Positions 36,075 to 44,605 of a stretch of 63,939 nt of DNA are shown piece after piece. Origin of the DNA: Prochlorococcus sp. AG-347-K18 (GTDB lineage: Bacteria > Cyanobacteriota > Cyanobacteriia > PCC-6307 > Cyanobiaceae); contig QCCF01000010.1 in NCBI GenBank assembly GCA_003281365.1, forward strand, positions 1-63,939. The letters run 5' to 3'. Under the pieces are notes generated by a model, which did not search any database, was not told where the DNA came from, and saw nothing but the letters and a program-made list of their open reading frames with translations. The position numbers and the translations under genes were made by a program. Numbering within the stretch: the stretch's first letter is position 1; each line of letters begins with the position of its first letter.

Positions 36075-37979
36075 ATGGAAAAAGGCGAAATTCGTATTAA
36101 TACCGAAAATATATTCCCAATTATCAAGAAGGCAGTATATTCTGACCATGAAATCTTTTTAAGGGAACTGGTTAGTAATGGTGTTGACGCAATAAGTAAA
36201 CGAAGGATGGCGTCTATGGCAGGCGACTGCGAAAATACTGAAGAAGCTCAGGTGAAAATATCAATTGACCGTGAGAAAAATACCATAATAATTTCTGATA
36301 ATGGAATTGGAATGAATGACGAAGAAATTAAGAAGTACATTAACCAAGTTGCATTCTCGAGCGCTGAAGAATTCCTAACAAAATACAATAAAGATAATGA
36401 TGAATTTATAGGTCATTTTGGACTTGGTTTTTATTCTAGTTTCATGGTGGCAGAGAGAGTTGATATATTAACTAAATCAGCGATTGGAAAATCAAAAGCT
36501 TACAAATGGTCCTGTGATGGATCGCCAAATTTCACATTAGAGGAATCAGAAAGAGATACAATTGGCACAGATGTCATACTTCACTTACTTGAAGAAGAAA
36601 AAGAGTTTATTGAGCCTGAAAGAATTAAGTCATTAATAAAAAAATATTGTGATTTTATGCCAATAGACGTCTTATTAGAAGGTGAGAAAGTTAATAAGAA
36701 AAATCCGCCTTGGAGAAAACAGCCTAGTGAATTAAAGGATGAAGATTATATTGAATTGTATAAATACCTTTATCCTTTTCAAGGAGATCCACTTTTATGG
36801 ATTCATCTAAATACAGATTATCCATATGACATACAAGGGATATTGTATTTCCCTAAGTTGTCTGGTAGAGCTGATTGGGAAAAGGGTGAAATTAAACTAT
36901 TTTGTAATCAAGTATTCGTAAGTGATTCAATAAAAGAGATAGTACCAAAATACCTTTTACCTCTTAGAGGAGTTATTGACTCTACAGATATTCCGTTAAA
37001 CGTTAGCAGAAGTGCATTACAAACAGATAGAAAAGTAAGGTCTATATCATCATTTATTTCAAAAAAAATTGCTAATAAACTGAAGGATTTGATTAAGAAT
37101 TCTCCAGAATTTTATGCAGAAATTTGGGATTCTATCTCTGCTTTTATTAAAATTGGTGCTATCGAAGATGAAAAATTTGCTGATTTAGTCGATAACAGTA
37201 TTATTTTCGAAACAATAATAAATTCAGAGAACGACGTAACTAAAAATATTGAAAATAAATCCCTCATCAAGTCCAATGATAAGTATTTCACAACACTTGC
37301 AAATTACAAAGAACGAAATAAGATAAATGACTCTAAGAAAATTATTTATTGTTCAGATTTAATTGCACAGTCAAGTGCATTAAATATCTGTTTATCTGAT
37401 AATAAGGAAGTTATTAAATCAGATCCCTTAATTGACGCACAATTTCTCCCATGGTTGGAAAGTAAAAATGAAGATTATCAATTCCAAAGAGTAGATTCAG
37501 AAATAAATGAACTAGAAGATAAAGAATCTAAAGAAATTGTAGATAAGGATGGCAAATCAAATACAGATAATCTTAGAGATTTGATAGTTAAGGCTCTTAA
37601 CAATGAGAAAGTAACAGTTAAAGTACAGTCACTCTCCAGTAAGGATGCACCACCTGCTATGATCTTGCTCCCAGAACAAATGAGAAGAATTAATGATATG
37701 GGCGCCTACATGGAACAAAAGATGCCCGGCTTACCTGAATATCATGTGCTCTTAATTAACAAGGGACATCCACTTATTGTTGGTCTTAATAAAATTACAG
37801 GAAACAAAATAATTATTGATAAAAAAGATCCTGTTGAAAATCCATTAGCTTCTAAAATTGCTAATCATGTTTACGATATGGCTAAACTTTCCGTTGGTGG
37901 ATTAGATCAAGAACAAATAATTAACTTACAAAATAATAATGCCGAATTAATTTCAGAATTACTTAATTCAACAAATTGA
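36075..37979 (+). CDS. htpG: Chaperone HtpG (bacterial Hsp90)
   Basis: An ATP-dependent chaperone dimer (634 aa). The N-terminal GHKL ATPase has SNGVDAISKRR, ISDNGIGMNDEE and GHFGLGFYSSFMVA. The middle domain has LFCNQVFVSD, and the C-terminal dimer domain follows PGLPEYHVLLINKGHP. The start at 36075 leaves no good ribosome site directly upstream; a five-codon leader with AGGA precedes it. Separated from hisZ by 118 bases containing imperfect AAACCT/AGGTTT arms near 35957-35982. Confidence 0.96.
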   Translation: MEKGEIRINTENIFPIIKKAVYSDHEIFLRELVSNGVDAISKRRMASMAGDCENTEEAQVKISIDREKNTIIISDNGIGMNDEEIKKYINQVAFSSAEEFLTKYNKDNDEFIGHFGLGFYSSFMVAERVDILTKSAIGKSKAYKWSCDGSPNFTLEESERDTIGTDVILHLLEEEKEFIEPERIKSLIKKYCDFMPIDVLLEGEKVNKKNPPWRKQPSELKDEDYIELYKYLYPFQGDPLLWIHLNTDYPYDIQGILYFPKLSGRADWEKGEIKLFCNQVFVSDSIKEIVPKYLLPLRGVIDSTDIPLNVSRSALQTDRKVRSISSFISKKIANKLKDLIKNSPEFYAEIWDSISAFIKIGAIEDEKFADLVDNSIIFETIINSENDVTKNIENKSLIKSNDKYFTTLANYKERNKINDSKKIIYCSDLIAQSSALNICLSDNKEVIKSDPLIDAQFLPWLESKNEDYQFQRVDSEINELEDKESKEIVDKDGKSNTDNLRDLIVKALNNEKVTVKVQSLSSKDAPPAMILLPEQMRRINDMGAYMEQKMPGLPEYHVLLINKGHPLIVGLNKITGNKIIIDKKDPVENPLASKIANHVYDMAKLSVGGLDQEQIINLQNNNAELISELLNSTN

Positions 37980-38015
37980 GTCATGTGTTAAAATTCTTAG
38001 AGATAACTAAAAAAT

Positions 38016-38252
38016 ATGTCAAGAGTTTGCGAACTGACTGGTGCAAAAGCTAATAACGGGATGGCAGTGAGTCACTCACATATTCGTACAAAAAAATTGC
38101 AGCATGTTAATCTCCAAAAAAGGAGACTATGGTGGGAAGAGGGCAAAAAATGGGTAAATATAAAAGTAAGTACCAAAGCCCTAAAATCTATACAAAAAGT
38201 AGGTTTAGATAAATTTGCAAAATCAAATGGAGTTGATTTAAAGAAATTCTAA
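38016..38252 (+). CDS. rpmB: 50S ribosomal protein L28
   Basis: A 78-residue basic protein with the L28 start [20 protein letters not shown] followed by [12 protein letters not shown]; only one cysteine is retained at the position where zinc-type L28 carries a CxxC. It is a normal-length L28. It lies between htpG and the peroxiredoxin gene, ending 5 bases before the latter. Confidence 0.97.
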   Translation: MSRVCELTGAKANNGMAVSHSHIRTKKLQHVNLQKRRLWWEEGKKWVNIKVSTKALKSIQKVGLDKFAKSNGVDLKKF

Positions 38253-38257
38253 ATTTG

Positions 38258-38791
38258 ATGAGAAATTTAGTTGCAAGTATATTAATCCCATTTATTTTCT
38301 TATTTAATTGTAATTCAGCCTTATCTTTTGATTTTGCACCTGAAGTTGGGGATATTGCTCCAAATTTTCAGTTAAAAGGTTTTAATAAAAATATAAAAAC
38401 AAAAAAAACATGGGAATTAAGTGATTTTCAAGGTAAATGGCTTGTTATGTATTTTTACCCTAAGGATTTTACAGCAGGTTGCACTCTTGAAGCTAAAGGT
38501 TTTTCAGAATTAAAAAAAGATTTTTCAAAAAATAATGCTGAAATTATTGGAATTAGCGCTGATAATCAAGATTCTCACGAAAGTTTCTGCAGCGAGAAAT
38601 CGATAAACTATACTTTATTATCTGATCCTGATGGAATTATTAGTGATAAATATGGTTCTTGGATTCCTCCATTCTCAGATAGAAATACTTTTTTGATTTC
38701 TCCAGATGGAAAAATTTCTTATAGATGGATTAGTGTTTTACCTATAAATCATGCCAAAGAAGTTCTCAACGTTTTAAAGAAAAAAATATAA
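38258..38791 (+). CDS. Exported peroxiredoxin, PrxQ/BCP-like
   Basis: A thiol peroxidase of the AhpC/TSA superfamily (177 aa from ATG at 38258; a TTG one codon earlier is less likely). An N-terminal hydrophobic stretch of about 24 residues looks like a signal peptide, so it probably acts outside the cytoplasm or in the thylakoid lumen. The peroxidatic cysteine is C75 in KDFTAGCTLEAK. The usual resolving cysteine five residues later is absent; C111, exactly 36 residues on, is the likely resolving one (a pattern known in some PrxQ proteins). C18 lies in the signal region. Confidence 0.88.
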   Translation: MRNLVASILIPFIFLFNCNSALSFDFAPEVGDIAPNFQLKGFNKNIKTKKTWELSDFQGKWLVMYFYPKDFTAGCTLEAKGFSELKKDFSKNNAEIIGISADNQDSHESFCSEKSINYTLLSDPDGIISDKYGSWIPPFSDRNTFLISPDGKISYRWISVLPINHAKEVLNVLKKKI

Positions 38792-38795
38792 AATT

Positions 38796-39098
38796 TTGCA
38801 CGAATTATCATTTGGAACTTGGTTAATACATATCTCATCAGTAATAGAATGGATTTTTGCCATATTTGTCATAAACAAAATTTCTACATATAAAAAATAT
38901 AATTTATTTTTTTGGTTAAGCCTCGCTATGGTCCCAAACTTAATAGGTGCTATGTGTGCGATCACTTGGCATATCTATGACAACCAAGAAAATCTTTACG
39001 GTCTAGTATCGCTTCAAGGAATATTTACATTTATAGGAAATTCAACATTGGCCATAGCTGCAATAACAATTTTTAGAGCAAAAGAGACTTATGAATGA
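38796..39098 (+). CDS. DUF2499 membrane protein (100 aa)
   Basis: A small integral membrane protein with about three helices, conserved in cyanobacteria and plastids. The recognisable run is HELSFGTWLIHISSVIEWIF followed by WLSLAMVPNLIGAMCAITWH and a final GNSTLAIAAI. The start is TTG at 38796, the only candidate that keeps the conserved N-terminus. It lies 4 bases after the peroxiredoxin stop and overlaps the DUF3593 gene by 8 bases, so the pair is translationally linked. Confidence 0.85.
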   Translation: MHELSFGTWLIHISSVIEWIFAIFVINKISTYKKYNLFFWLSLAMVPNLIGAMCAITWHIYDNQENLYGLVSLQGIFTFIGNSTLAIAAITIFRAKETYE

Positions 39099-39426
39099 TT
39101 TATTTTTAAAATTTATAGAAAAATTAGGTAAGTTTGACAACACAGCTTTGTTTGCAGCGTCAATAATTCCATATGCAATATTTTTGTTTTATTTATATAA
39201 AATCAAATCTGTTAATTATTTTGTGAAAACAGGATTTTCCTTAACTGTATTATTCGTATTTATAACTATATTGGTATCTATCTTCACCCTAAATTACTAT
39301 GATAAAACTCTTGTTGAGGTTGACTTCCTTCATGGTTTAGCAGAATCATTTTTAACTCTAAGTGATTTTGTTATTTTGTTTGGATTTATAAAGTTGTTAA
39401 ATAGCTTAGAAGTAAAAAACTCTTAA
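39091..39426 (+). CDS. DUF3593 membrane protein (111 aa)
   Basis: A small membrane protein with about three helices, conserved in cyanobacteria next to DUF2499. Landmarks are KFDNTALFAASIIPYAIFLF and a late EVDFLHGLAESFLTLSDF. Function is unknown. The 8-base overlap with DUF2499 suggests a fixed partnership. psaK begins 66 bases downstream. Confidence 0.85.
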   Translation: MNDLFLKFIEKLGKFDNTALFAASIIPYAIFLFYLYKIKSVNYFVKTGFSLTVLFVFITILVSIFTLNYYDKTLVEVDFLHGLAESFLTLSDFVILFGFIKLLNSLEVKNS

Positions 39427-39428
39427 GA

Positions 39429-39460
39429 CCTTTTACAATTTTGTGTTTTTTAGGTAAAAG
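39429..39460 (+). promoter_or_regulatory. Hairpin in the psaK leader
   Basis: CTTTTAC (39430-39436) and GTAAAAG (39454-39460) form a 7-bp stem with a 17-base T-rich loop, 32 bases before psaK. The loop holds a T-run (39446-39451). It could be a weak attenuator or a DUF3593 terminator, but neither is proven. Confidence 0.3.
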
Positions 39461-39492
39461 TATAAGAGAATATATGAAAATAACGATTTTTT

Positions 39493-39753
39493 ATGTTTAC
39501 TACATTATTTGCAGCTGCAGATCCAGCAACTTTTTCTTGGTCTCCAAAGTGTGCCATCGTAATGATTGCATGTAATGTTTTTGCCTATGCTATTGCAAGA
39601 GCAACAATAAGAAAACCTAATGAAGGTTTTGAAATACCTAATTCAAAATTTTATGGTGGGTTAAGTCACGCATCAGTTGTAGGTGCTAATTGCTTAGGTC
39701 ATATTTTTGGGATTGGAGCAATCCTAGGTTTAGCATCACGTGGTGTTTTATAA
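39493..39753 (+). CDS. psaK: Photosystem I subunit PsaK
   Basis: An 86-residue thylakoid membrane subunit of photosystem I. Two transmembrane helices are separated by a polar loop (RATIRKPNEGFEIPN). The C-terminal helix carries GLSHASVVGANCLGHIFGIGA, matching PsaK. A short N-terminal presequence (to about residue 8) precedes ADPATFSWSPK and is usually removed. A leader hairpin lies just upstream. Confidence 0.95.
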   Translation: MFTTLFAAADPATFSWSPKCAIVMIACNVFAYAIARATIRKPNEGFEIPNSKFYGGLSHASVVGANCLGHIFGIGAILGLASRGVL

Positions 39754-39772
39754 AAATTTAATTATTAAATTT

Positions 39773-41662
39773 TTAATTATTCAACTTAAATTTATTTAGT
39801 ATTTTATCTGCCATCTGATCAGGCATAAGGCCTAATTTTTCTTTACTCTGATCAGGTGAAGCATGATCTACTAAAACATCAGGTATACCAATTCTATATA
39901 CAGGAATATTTACTTCATTATCGTTAAATAATTCAACTATTGCGGAACCAAATCCACCTATTAAGGTTCCTTCTTCCATAGTCACTACTTTTTGAATCCT
40001 GCTTGCTAGAGGAATAATAAGATTTTCATCGAGAGGTTTTACAAACCTTGCGTTTACAATACATGAATTAATGTTCATAGTTTTTAAGATCTCAGCTGTT
40101 TCAATAGCTGCAGCGACCATAGATCCATAAGCAATAATCAAAATATCATTTCCCTCTTCGAGTATCTCAGCTTCGCCAATATTCAATGGTTCCCAGCCCT
40201 CATCCATTACCGCTACACCTAATCCAGAACCTCTCGGAATTCTTAAAGCGGTAGGCCCTTTGTGATTAATAGATGTTATTAACATTCGTTGTAATTCAGA
40301 TTCATCCTTCGGCGCCATTAATACAAAATTAGGTATTGATCTCATATAGCTTATATCGTATTGACCTTGGTGAGTTGGTCCGTCAGCTCCAACTATCCCA
40401 GCTCTATCAAGTACGAATGATACAGGTAAATTTTGTATTCCTACATCATGAATTAATTGATCGAATGCACGTTGAAGAAAAGTGCTATAAATAGCTACAA
40501 CAGGTTTTAGACCATCGCACGACATTCCTGCTGCAAGAGTAACTGCATGTTGTTCTGCTATCCCTACATCGATATATTGATCTGGGATATTTTTTTGCAA
40601 TATATCTAAACCAGTACCTGTAGCCATTGCTGCTGTTATACCTACGACTTTGCTATCTTGTTCACATATTTTCAATAAGGTTTGTCCGAATATTTTACTA
40701 TAACTTACAGGCTTAGGTTTTTTTGATGGAATGGATTTCCCAGTTGTCAGATCAAATGCTGATTGTGCATGATATCCAACCTGATCAGCTTCTGCATAAG
40801 GGTAACCCTTCCCTTTTGTTGTGACAACATGAACAAGTACTGGTTTTTTAAGTTTATGAGCAGCGTTAAAAGTATTAACTAAATTTCCAATATCATGACC
40901 TTCAATTGGACCCATATATGTAAATCCAAGTTCTTCAAAAACAGCACCAACCTTAGGCACAGCTAAACGTCTAACGCTTCCTTTAATATTTTTTAGTTCT
41001 TCTGGAATATCCTTACCAATTAATGGAATATTTTTTACACTTTCTTGAACACTATCAGACAGAAATTTTAGTGATGGACTAACTCTTACCTTATTTAAGT
41101 AGGATGAAAGAGCTCCAACTGGGGGTGAAATAGACATATCATTATCGTTTAAAACTACTACTAAAGGAGTACTTGGTAAGTGACCTGCATGATTTATAGC
41201 TTCTAATGCCATTCCTCCAGTTAATGCTCCATCTCCAATAACAGCGACACATTTATAATTTTCACCTTTTCTATCTCTTGCTATTGCCATTCCTAAAGCA
41301 GCAGAAATAGAAGTACTTGCATGTCCAGCACCAAAATGATCAAATTTACTTTCGCTTCTTTTTAGATATCCAGCTACTCCATTTTGTTGTCTAAGAGTAT
41401 CAAATTGATCGAAACGCCCTGTTATTAATTTATGGGGATAAGCTTGATGTCCTACATCCCAAACAACTTTGTCGCAATCAAGATCAAGAGTTTGATATAA
41501 AGCTAATGTTAGCTCTACTACACCTAACCCAGGGCCGAGATGTCCACCACTTGTAGATACTACTTGAAGATGTCTTTCTCTAATTTGACAAGCTATTTCC
41601 TCTAATTGTGAAACTGTTAAGCCATGTAATTGATTTGGATGACTTAACTCACTTAAAAGCAT
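39773..41662 (-). CDS. dxs: 1-deoxy-D-xylulose-5-phosphate synthase
   Basis: Condenses pyruvate and glyceraldehyde-3-phosphate, the first step of the MEP isoprenoid pathway. TPP binding is visible as [18 protein letters not shown]. The N-terminal [19 protein letters not shown] is typical for cyanobacteria. I place the start at ATG 41662 (629 aa); the frame continues 15 codons to a TTG at 41707, but family members begin at the MxLSELxHPNQLHG block. The C-terminal transketolase half has [14 protein letters not shown]. Divergent from ilvA. Confidence 0.95.
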   Translation of the reverse strand: MLLSELSHPNQLHGLTVSQLEEIACQIRERHLQVVSTSGGHLGPGLGVVELTLALYQTLDLDCDKVVWDVGHQAYPHKLITGRFDQFDTLRQQNGVAGYLKRSESKFDHFGAGHASTSISAALGMAIARDRKGENYKCVAVIGDGALTGGMALEAINHAGHLPSTPLVVVLNDNDMSISPPVGALSSYLNKVRVSPSLKFLSDSVQESVKNIPLIGKDIPEELKNIKGSVRRLAVPKVGAVFEELGFTYMGPIEGHDIGNLVNTFNAAHKLKKPVLVHVVTTKGKGYPYAEADQVGYHAQSAFDLTTGKSIPSKKPKPVSYSKIFGQTLLKICEQDSKVVGITAAMATGTGLDILQKNIPDQYIDVGIAEQHAVTLAAGMSCDGLKPVVAIYSTFLQRAFDQLIHDVGIQNLPVSFVLDRAGIVGADGPTHQGQYDISYMRSIPNFVLMAPKDESELQRMLITSINHKGPTALRIPRGSGLGVAVMDEGWEPLNIGEAEILEEGNDILIIAYGSMVAAAIETAEILKTMNINSCIVNARFVKPLDENLIIPLASRIQKVVTMEEGTLIGGFGSAIVELFNDNEVNIPVYRIGIPDVLVDHASPDQSKEKLGLMPDQMADKILNKFKLNN

Positions 41663-41778
41663 TTCATAAAGATAGTTATCTATATAATCTAAAACGCCGA
41701 GGTGCAAAATGAGTATTTTTTTTGAAATAGATCATGTAATGTTTTATTAGATTAATAATTAATGCTAAAAATATATAT

Positions 41779-43320
41779 ATGAATAATTATTTTGAAAAAA
41801 TACTTCAAGCCGATGTCTATGAAGTAGCAAAAAAAACACCACTAGAGAAAGCACATATTTTAAGTAATACACTTAATAACGAAGTTTTTCTAAAAAGAGA
41901 GGATCTTCAAGACGTTTTTTCATTCAAAATAAGAGGTGCATATAACAAAATGAGTAAACTCAGCAATTCACAGCTTTCCAAGGGAGTAATTACTTCAAGT
42001 GCTGGCAATCATGCTCAAGGTGTTGCACTTAGTGCTCTCAAGTTAAATTGCCAAGCAACCATATTAATGCCAGTTACAACCCCATTAGTAAAAGTTAATG
42101 CAGTAAAAAATTTAAAAGCAAAAGTTATATTATTTGGTGATAACTATGATGAAACATATAATGAGGCAATAAGGATTAGCCAAGAAAGAAATTTATGTTT
42201 TATTCACCCCTTTGATGATCCAGATGTCATAGCAGGGCAAGGAACTATAGCTATCGAACTTGAACAACAATTGAAGGATAAACCTTATGCAATTTATATT
42301 GCTGTTGGGGGGGGTGGATTAATATCAGGAATCTCTTTATACATAAAAAAAATATGGCCGGAAGTAAAAATCATTGGCGTTGAACCTGAAGACGCTGACG
42401 CTATGACAAAATCCTTGGAACAATCAAAAATTGTCGAATTATCTTCTGTTGGTCAATTTGCTGATGGAGTGGCAGTTAAAAAAATTGGTAAAAATACTTT
42501 TGAGATTGGAAGAAATTATATAGATAAGATGATAAGGGTTAATACTGATGAAATATGTGCTGCTATAAAAGATGTTTTTGAGGACACTAGATCAATATTA
42601 GAACCAGCAGGAGCATTATCAATTGCAGGTATGAAAAAAGATATTTTAAATTCGAATTATACAAATAGAAAAATAGTTGCTATCGCATGTGGTGCAAATA
42701 TGAATTTTGAGAGGCTTAGATTTGTCGCTGAAAGAGCAGAACTTGGAGAGTGTAAAGAAGTTATGATGGCTGTTGAAATTCCTGAACGAGCTGGTAGTTT
42801 AATTGATTTTTGTAAGTTACTTAATAATAGGAATTTAACTGAATTTAGCTACAGAATGTCGAATTCTATGAATGCCCAGATATTTGTAGGAGTGCAAGTC
42901 TATGGATACATAGATAAAAAAAATCTTTTAGATGAATTTAGAAATTCTCAGTATTCATTTATCGACATAAGCGATGATGAATTATCTAAAAATCATCTGA
43001 GACATATGGTAGGTGGAAGATTACCAAAGAATATTAAAGAAATGAATTCTAGGAACTTTGTCGAGGTTTTATACAGATTTGAGTTTCCTGAAAGACCTGG
43101 AGCATTAATAAATTTCTTAAATAAAATGAAATCAAATTGGTCAATAAGCGTCTTTCACTATAGAAATTATGGAGCAGATGTAGGAAAAATTGTTATTGGA
43201 GTTTTAATCGATAGAAATGAAATTTCAGAGTGGAACGAATTTTTAAGAATTTTAGGCTATAAATTCTGGGATGAAACTCAAAACGATACTTATAAGTTAT
43301 TTCTTGGTGCATCAGATTAA
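41779..43320 (+). CDS. ilvA: Threonine ammonia-lyase (biosynthetic threonine deaminase)
   Basis: Makes 2-oxobutyrate from threonine at the start of isoleucine synthesis. The PLP lysine is K50 in FSFKIRGAYNKM. The PLP phosphate is held by VGGGGLISG. Two ACT-like regulatory domains follow (about 330-410 and 420-500), with EIPERAGSLIDFC and EFPERPGALINFL; such domains bind isoleucine and valine for feedback control. At 513 residues it is the long, regulated type. Confidence 0.95.
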   Translation: MNNYFEKILQADVYEVAKKTPLEKAHILSNTLNNEVFLKREDLQDVFSFKIRGAYNKMSKLSNSQLSKGVITSSAGNHAQGVALSALKLNCQATILMPVTTPLVKVNAVKNLKAKVILFGDNYDETYNEAIRISQERNLCFIHPFDDPDVIAGQGTIAIELEQQLKDKPYAIYIAVGGGGLISGISLYIKKIWPEVKIIGVEPEDADAMTKSLEQSKIVELSSVGQFADGVAVKKIGKNTFEIGRNYIDKMIRVNTDEICAAIKDVFEDTRSILEPAGALSIAGMKKDILNSNYTNRKIVAIACGANMNFERLRFVAERAELGECKEVMMAVEIPERAGSLIDFCKLLNNRNLTEFSYRMSNSMNAQIFVGVQVYGYIDKKNLLDEFRNSQYSFIDISDDELSKNHLRHMVGGRLPKNIKEMNSRNFVEVLYRFEFPERPGALINFLNKMKSNWSISVFHYRNYGADVGKIVIGVLIDRNEISEWNEFLRILGYKFWDETQNDTYKLFLGASD

Positions 43321-43404
43321 ATATAAGGTAAATTAGGTAAGATTTCGGTAACAAAAATTAATCAGTCTGATCTGAATACCAAGCAACTTTCTGATATAGA
43401 TCTA

Positions 43405-43893
43405 GTGACTAAAGTTGAAGCTGTTCTATATCTGAAAGGTAGACCCATATCCAAAAGGGATCTTTCAGAAATTACTAATTCTGACATAAACTCAATAAAT
43501 GATGCAATTAAAGATCTAAAAAATAAATACTCTAATCAATGTTCAGCTATTGAATTAAATGAAATTAATAATAGTTTTTCTCTTGAACTAAAATCCAGTC
43601 TTAATGAATTTGTAGAGGATTTACTACCTTCTGATTTGAAAACATCAGAATTAAGGACATTGGCAACTATTGCGATCAAAAAAAAGATCTTACAATCAGA
43701 TCTTATACTTCTACGGGGTTCTGGAGCTTATGATCATATTAAAGAATTATTGGATAAGAAGTTCATTGTCAAACGAAAGCAAAAAGATGGTAGATCATAT
43801 TGGTTATCATTATCAGAAAAGTTTTTTCAAACTTTTGCCGTGAGTAATGAATATCTTTCAAAAATAGGAAGCCATAATAATAAGCAGCAATAA
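43405..43893 (+). CDS. scpB: Segregation and condensation protein B
   Basis: A winged-helix partner of SMC-ScpA in chromosome organisation (162 aa). The N-terminal VEAVLYLKGRPISKRDLSEI and the later LRTLATIAIKKKILQSDLIL, with RGSGAYDHIKELLDKKFIVKR-like segments, match ScpB. GTG at 43405 is the first standard start, but the frame is open back to the stop at 43324, with codons reading like a natural N-terminus (KINQSDLNTKQLSDIDL). A rare ATT start after AGGTAAG at 43336 is possible. Confidence 0.88.
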   Translation: MTKVEAVLYLKGRPISKRDLSEITNSDINSINDAIKDLKNKYSNQCSAIELNEINNSFSLELKSSLNEFVEDLLPSDLKTSELRTLATIAIKKKILQSDLILLRGSGAYDHIKELLDKKFIVKRKQKDGRSYWLSLSEKFFQTFAVSNEYLSKIGSHNNKQQ

Positions 43894-43928
43894 TGAGTTG
43901 ATGTTAGAATGCATAAAATTACGACAAG

Positions 43929-44210
43929 ATGATGTTATCTGAGATTCTCGCAGTTTTAGGCCAAACTTTATCAATTTATTCTTTCATATTAATTATAAGA
44001 ATTCTACTTACATGGTTCCCAGGTATAGATTGGAGTAATGGCGTTTTATCAGCGTTAACTTCTATCACTGATCCATATTTAAACATTTTTAGAGGTATTA
44101 TCCCTCCAATAGGTGGATTTGATATTTCATCTTTACTAGCTTTTTTACTTTTAAATGTCATCCAAAACTTAATAACAAATCTTCAGTATGCCAGCTTAGG
44201 ATATAGCTAA
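43929..44210 (+). CDS. YggT family membrane protein (Ycf19-like)
   Basis: A 93-residue membrane protein with two hydrophobic helices, known in plastids as Ycf19. The motif RILLTWFPGIDWSNG, then ITDPYLNIFRGIIPPIGGFD, is diagnostic. The family is linked to membrane-associated division or photosystem assembly; the exact role in this organism is unknown. It lies 35 bases after scpB and is convergent with the MazG-like gene (2 bases). Confidence 0.9.
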   Translation: MMLSEILAVLGQTLSIYSFILIIRILLTWFPGIDWSNGVLSALTSITDPYLNIFRGIIPPIGGFDISSLLAFLLLNVIQNLITNLQYASLGYS

Positions 44211-44212
44211 AT

Positions 44213-44542
44213 TTATCTATCGTCCCCAGAACCGCTTATTTTTCCTCTAGCAGCTCTCAACTTTAATTTTTCAAGGTTTTGAGATGCTACATCCTCTAAA
44301 TTAAAATTTAATTCTGTGCAAAGATTTGATATGTACCACAAAACATCTCCTAATTCCTTTTTTATACTTAATTTTGATTCGTTATCGAATATTCCATTTT
44401 TATCTCTTATAACTTTTTTTACTTTTTCTGCTACTTCACCAGCCTCTCCAACTAAACCAAGAGTTGGATAAATATTATTAGAGCCTAAATTAGGATATTG
44501 TGCTGTTTCTCTCGCTTTTTTCTGATAAGTTTTAAAATCCAT
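44213..44542 (-). CDS. MazG-like nucleotide pyrophosphohydrolase (109 aa)
   Basis: A single-domain all-alpha NTP pyrophosphatase. The metal site EXXE...EXXD is visible in GLVGEAGEVAEKVKK and KKELGDVLWYISNLC. It is half the size of classical MazG (about 260 aa), so it is the short type that hydrolyses dNTPs or noncanonical nucleotides. Ends 2 bases from the YggT gene stop (convergent). Confidence 0.88.
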   Translation of the reverse strand: MDFKTYQKKARETAQYPNLGSNNIYPTLGLVGEAGEVAEKVKKVIRDKNGIFDNESKLSIKKELGDVLWYISNLCTELNFNLEDVASQNLEKLKLRAARGKISGSGDDR

Positions 44543-44605
44543 GACTTAAATAACTAACTTTGGGTGTGGTAAATTTATTTATATATCTTGCAATATAATC
44601 TATAT

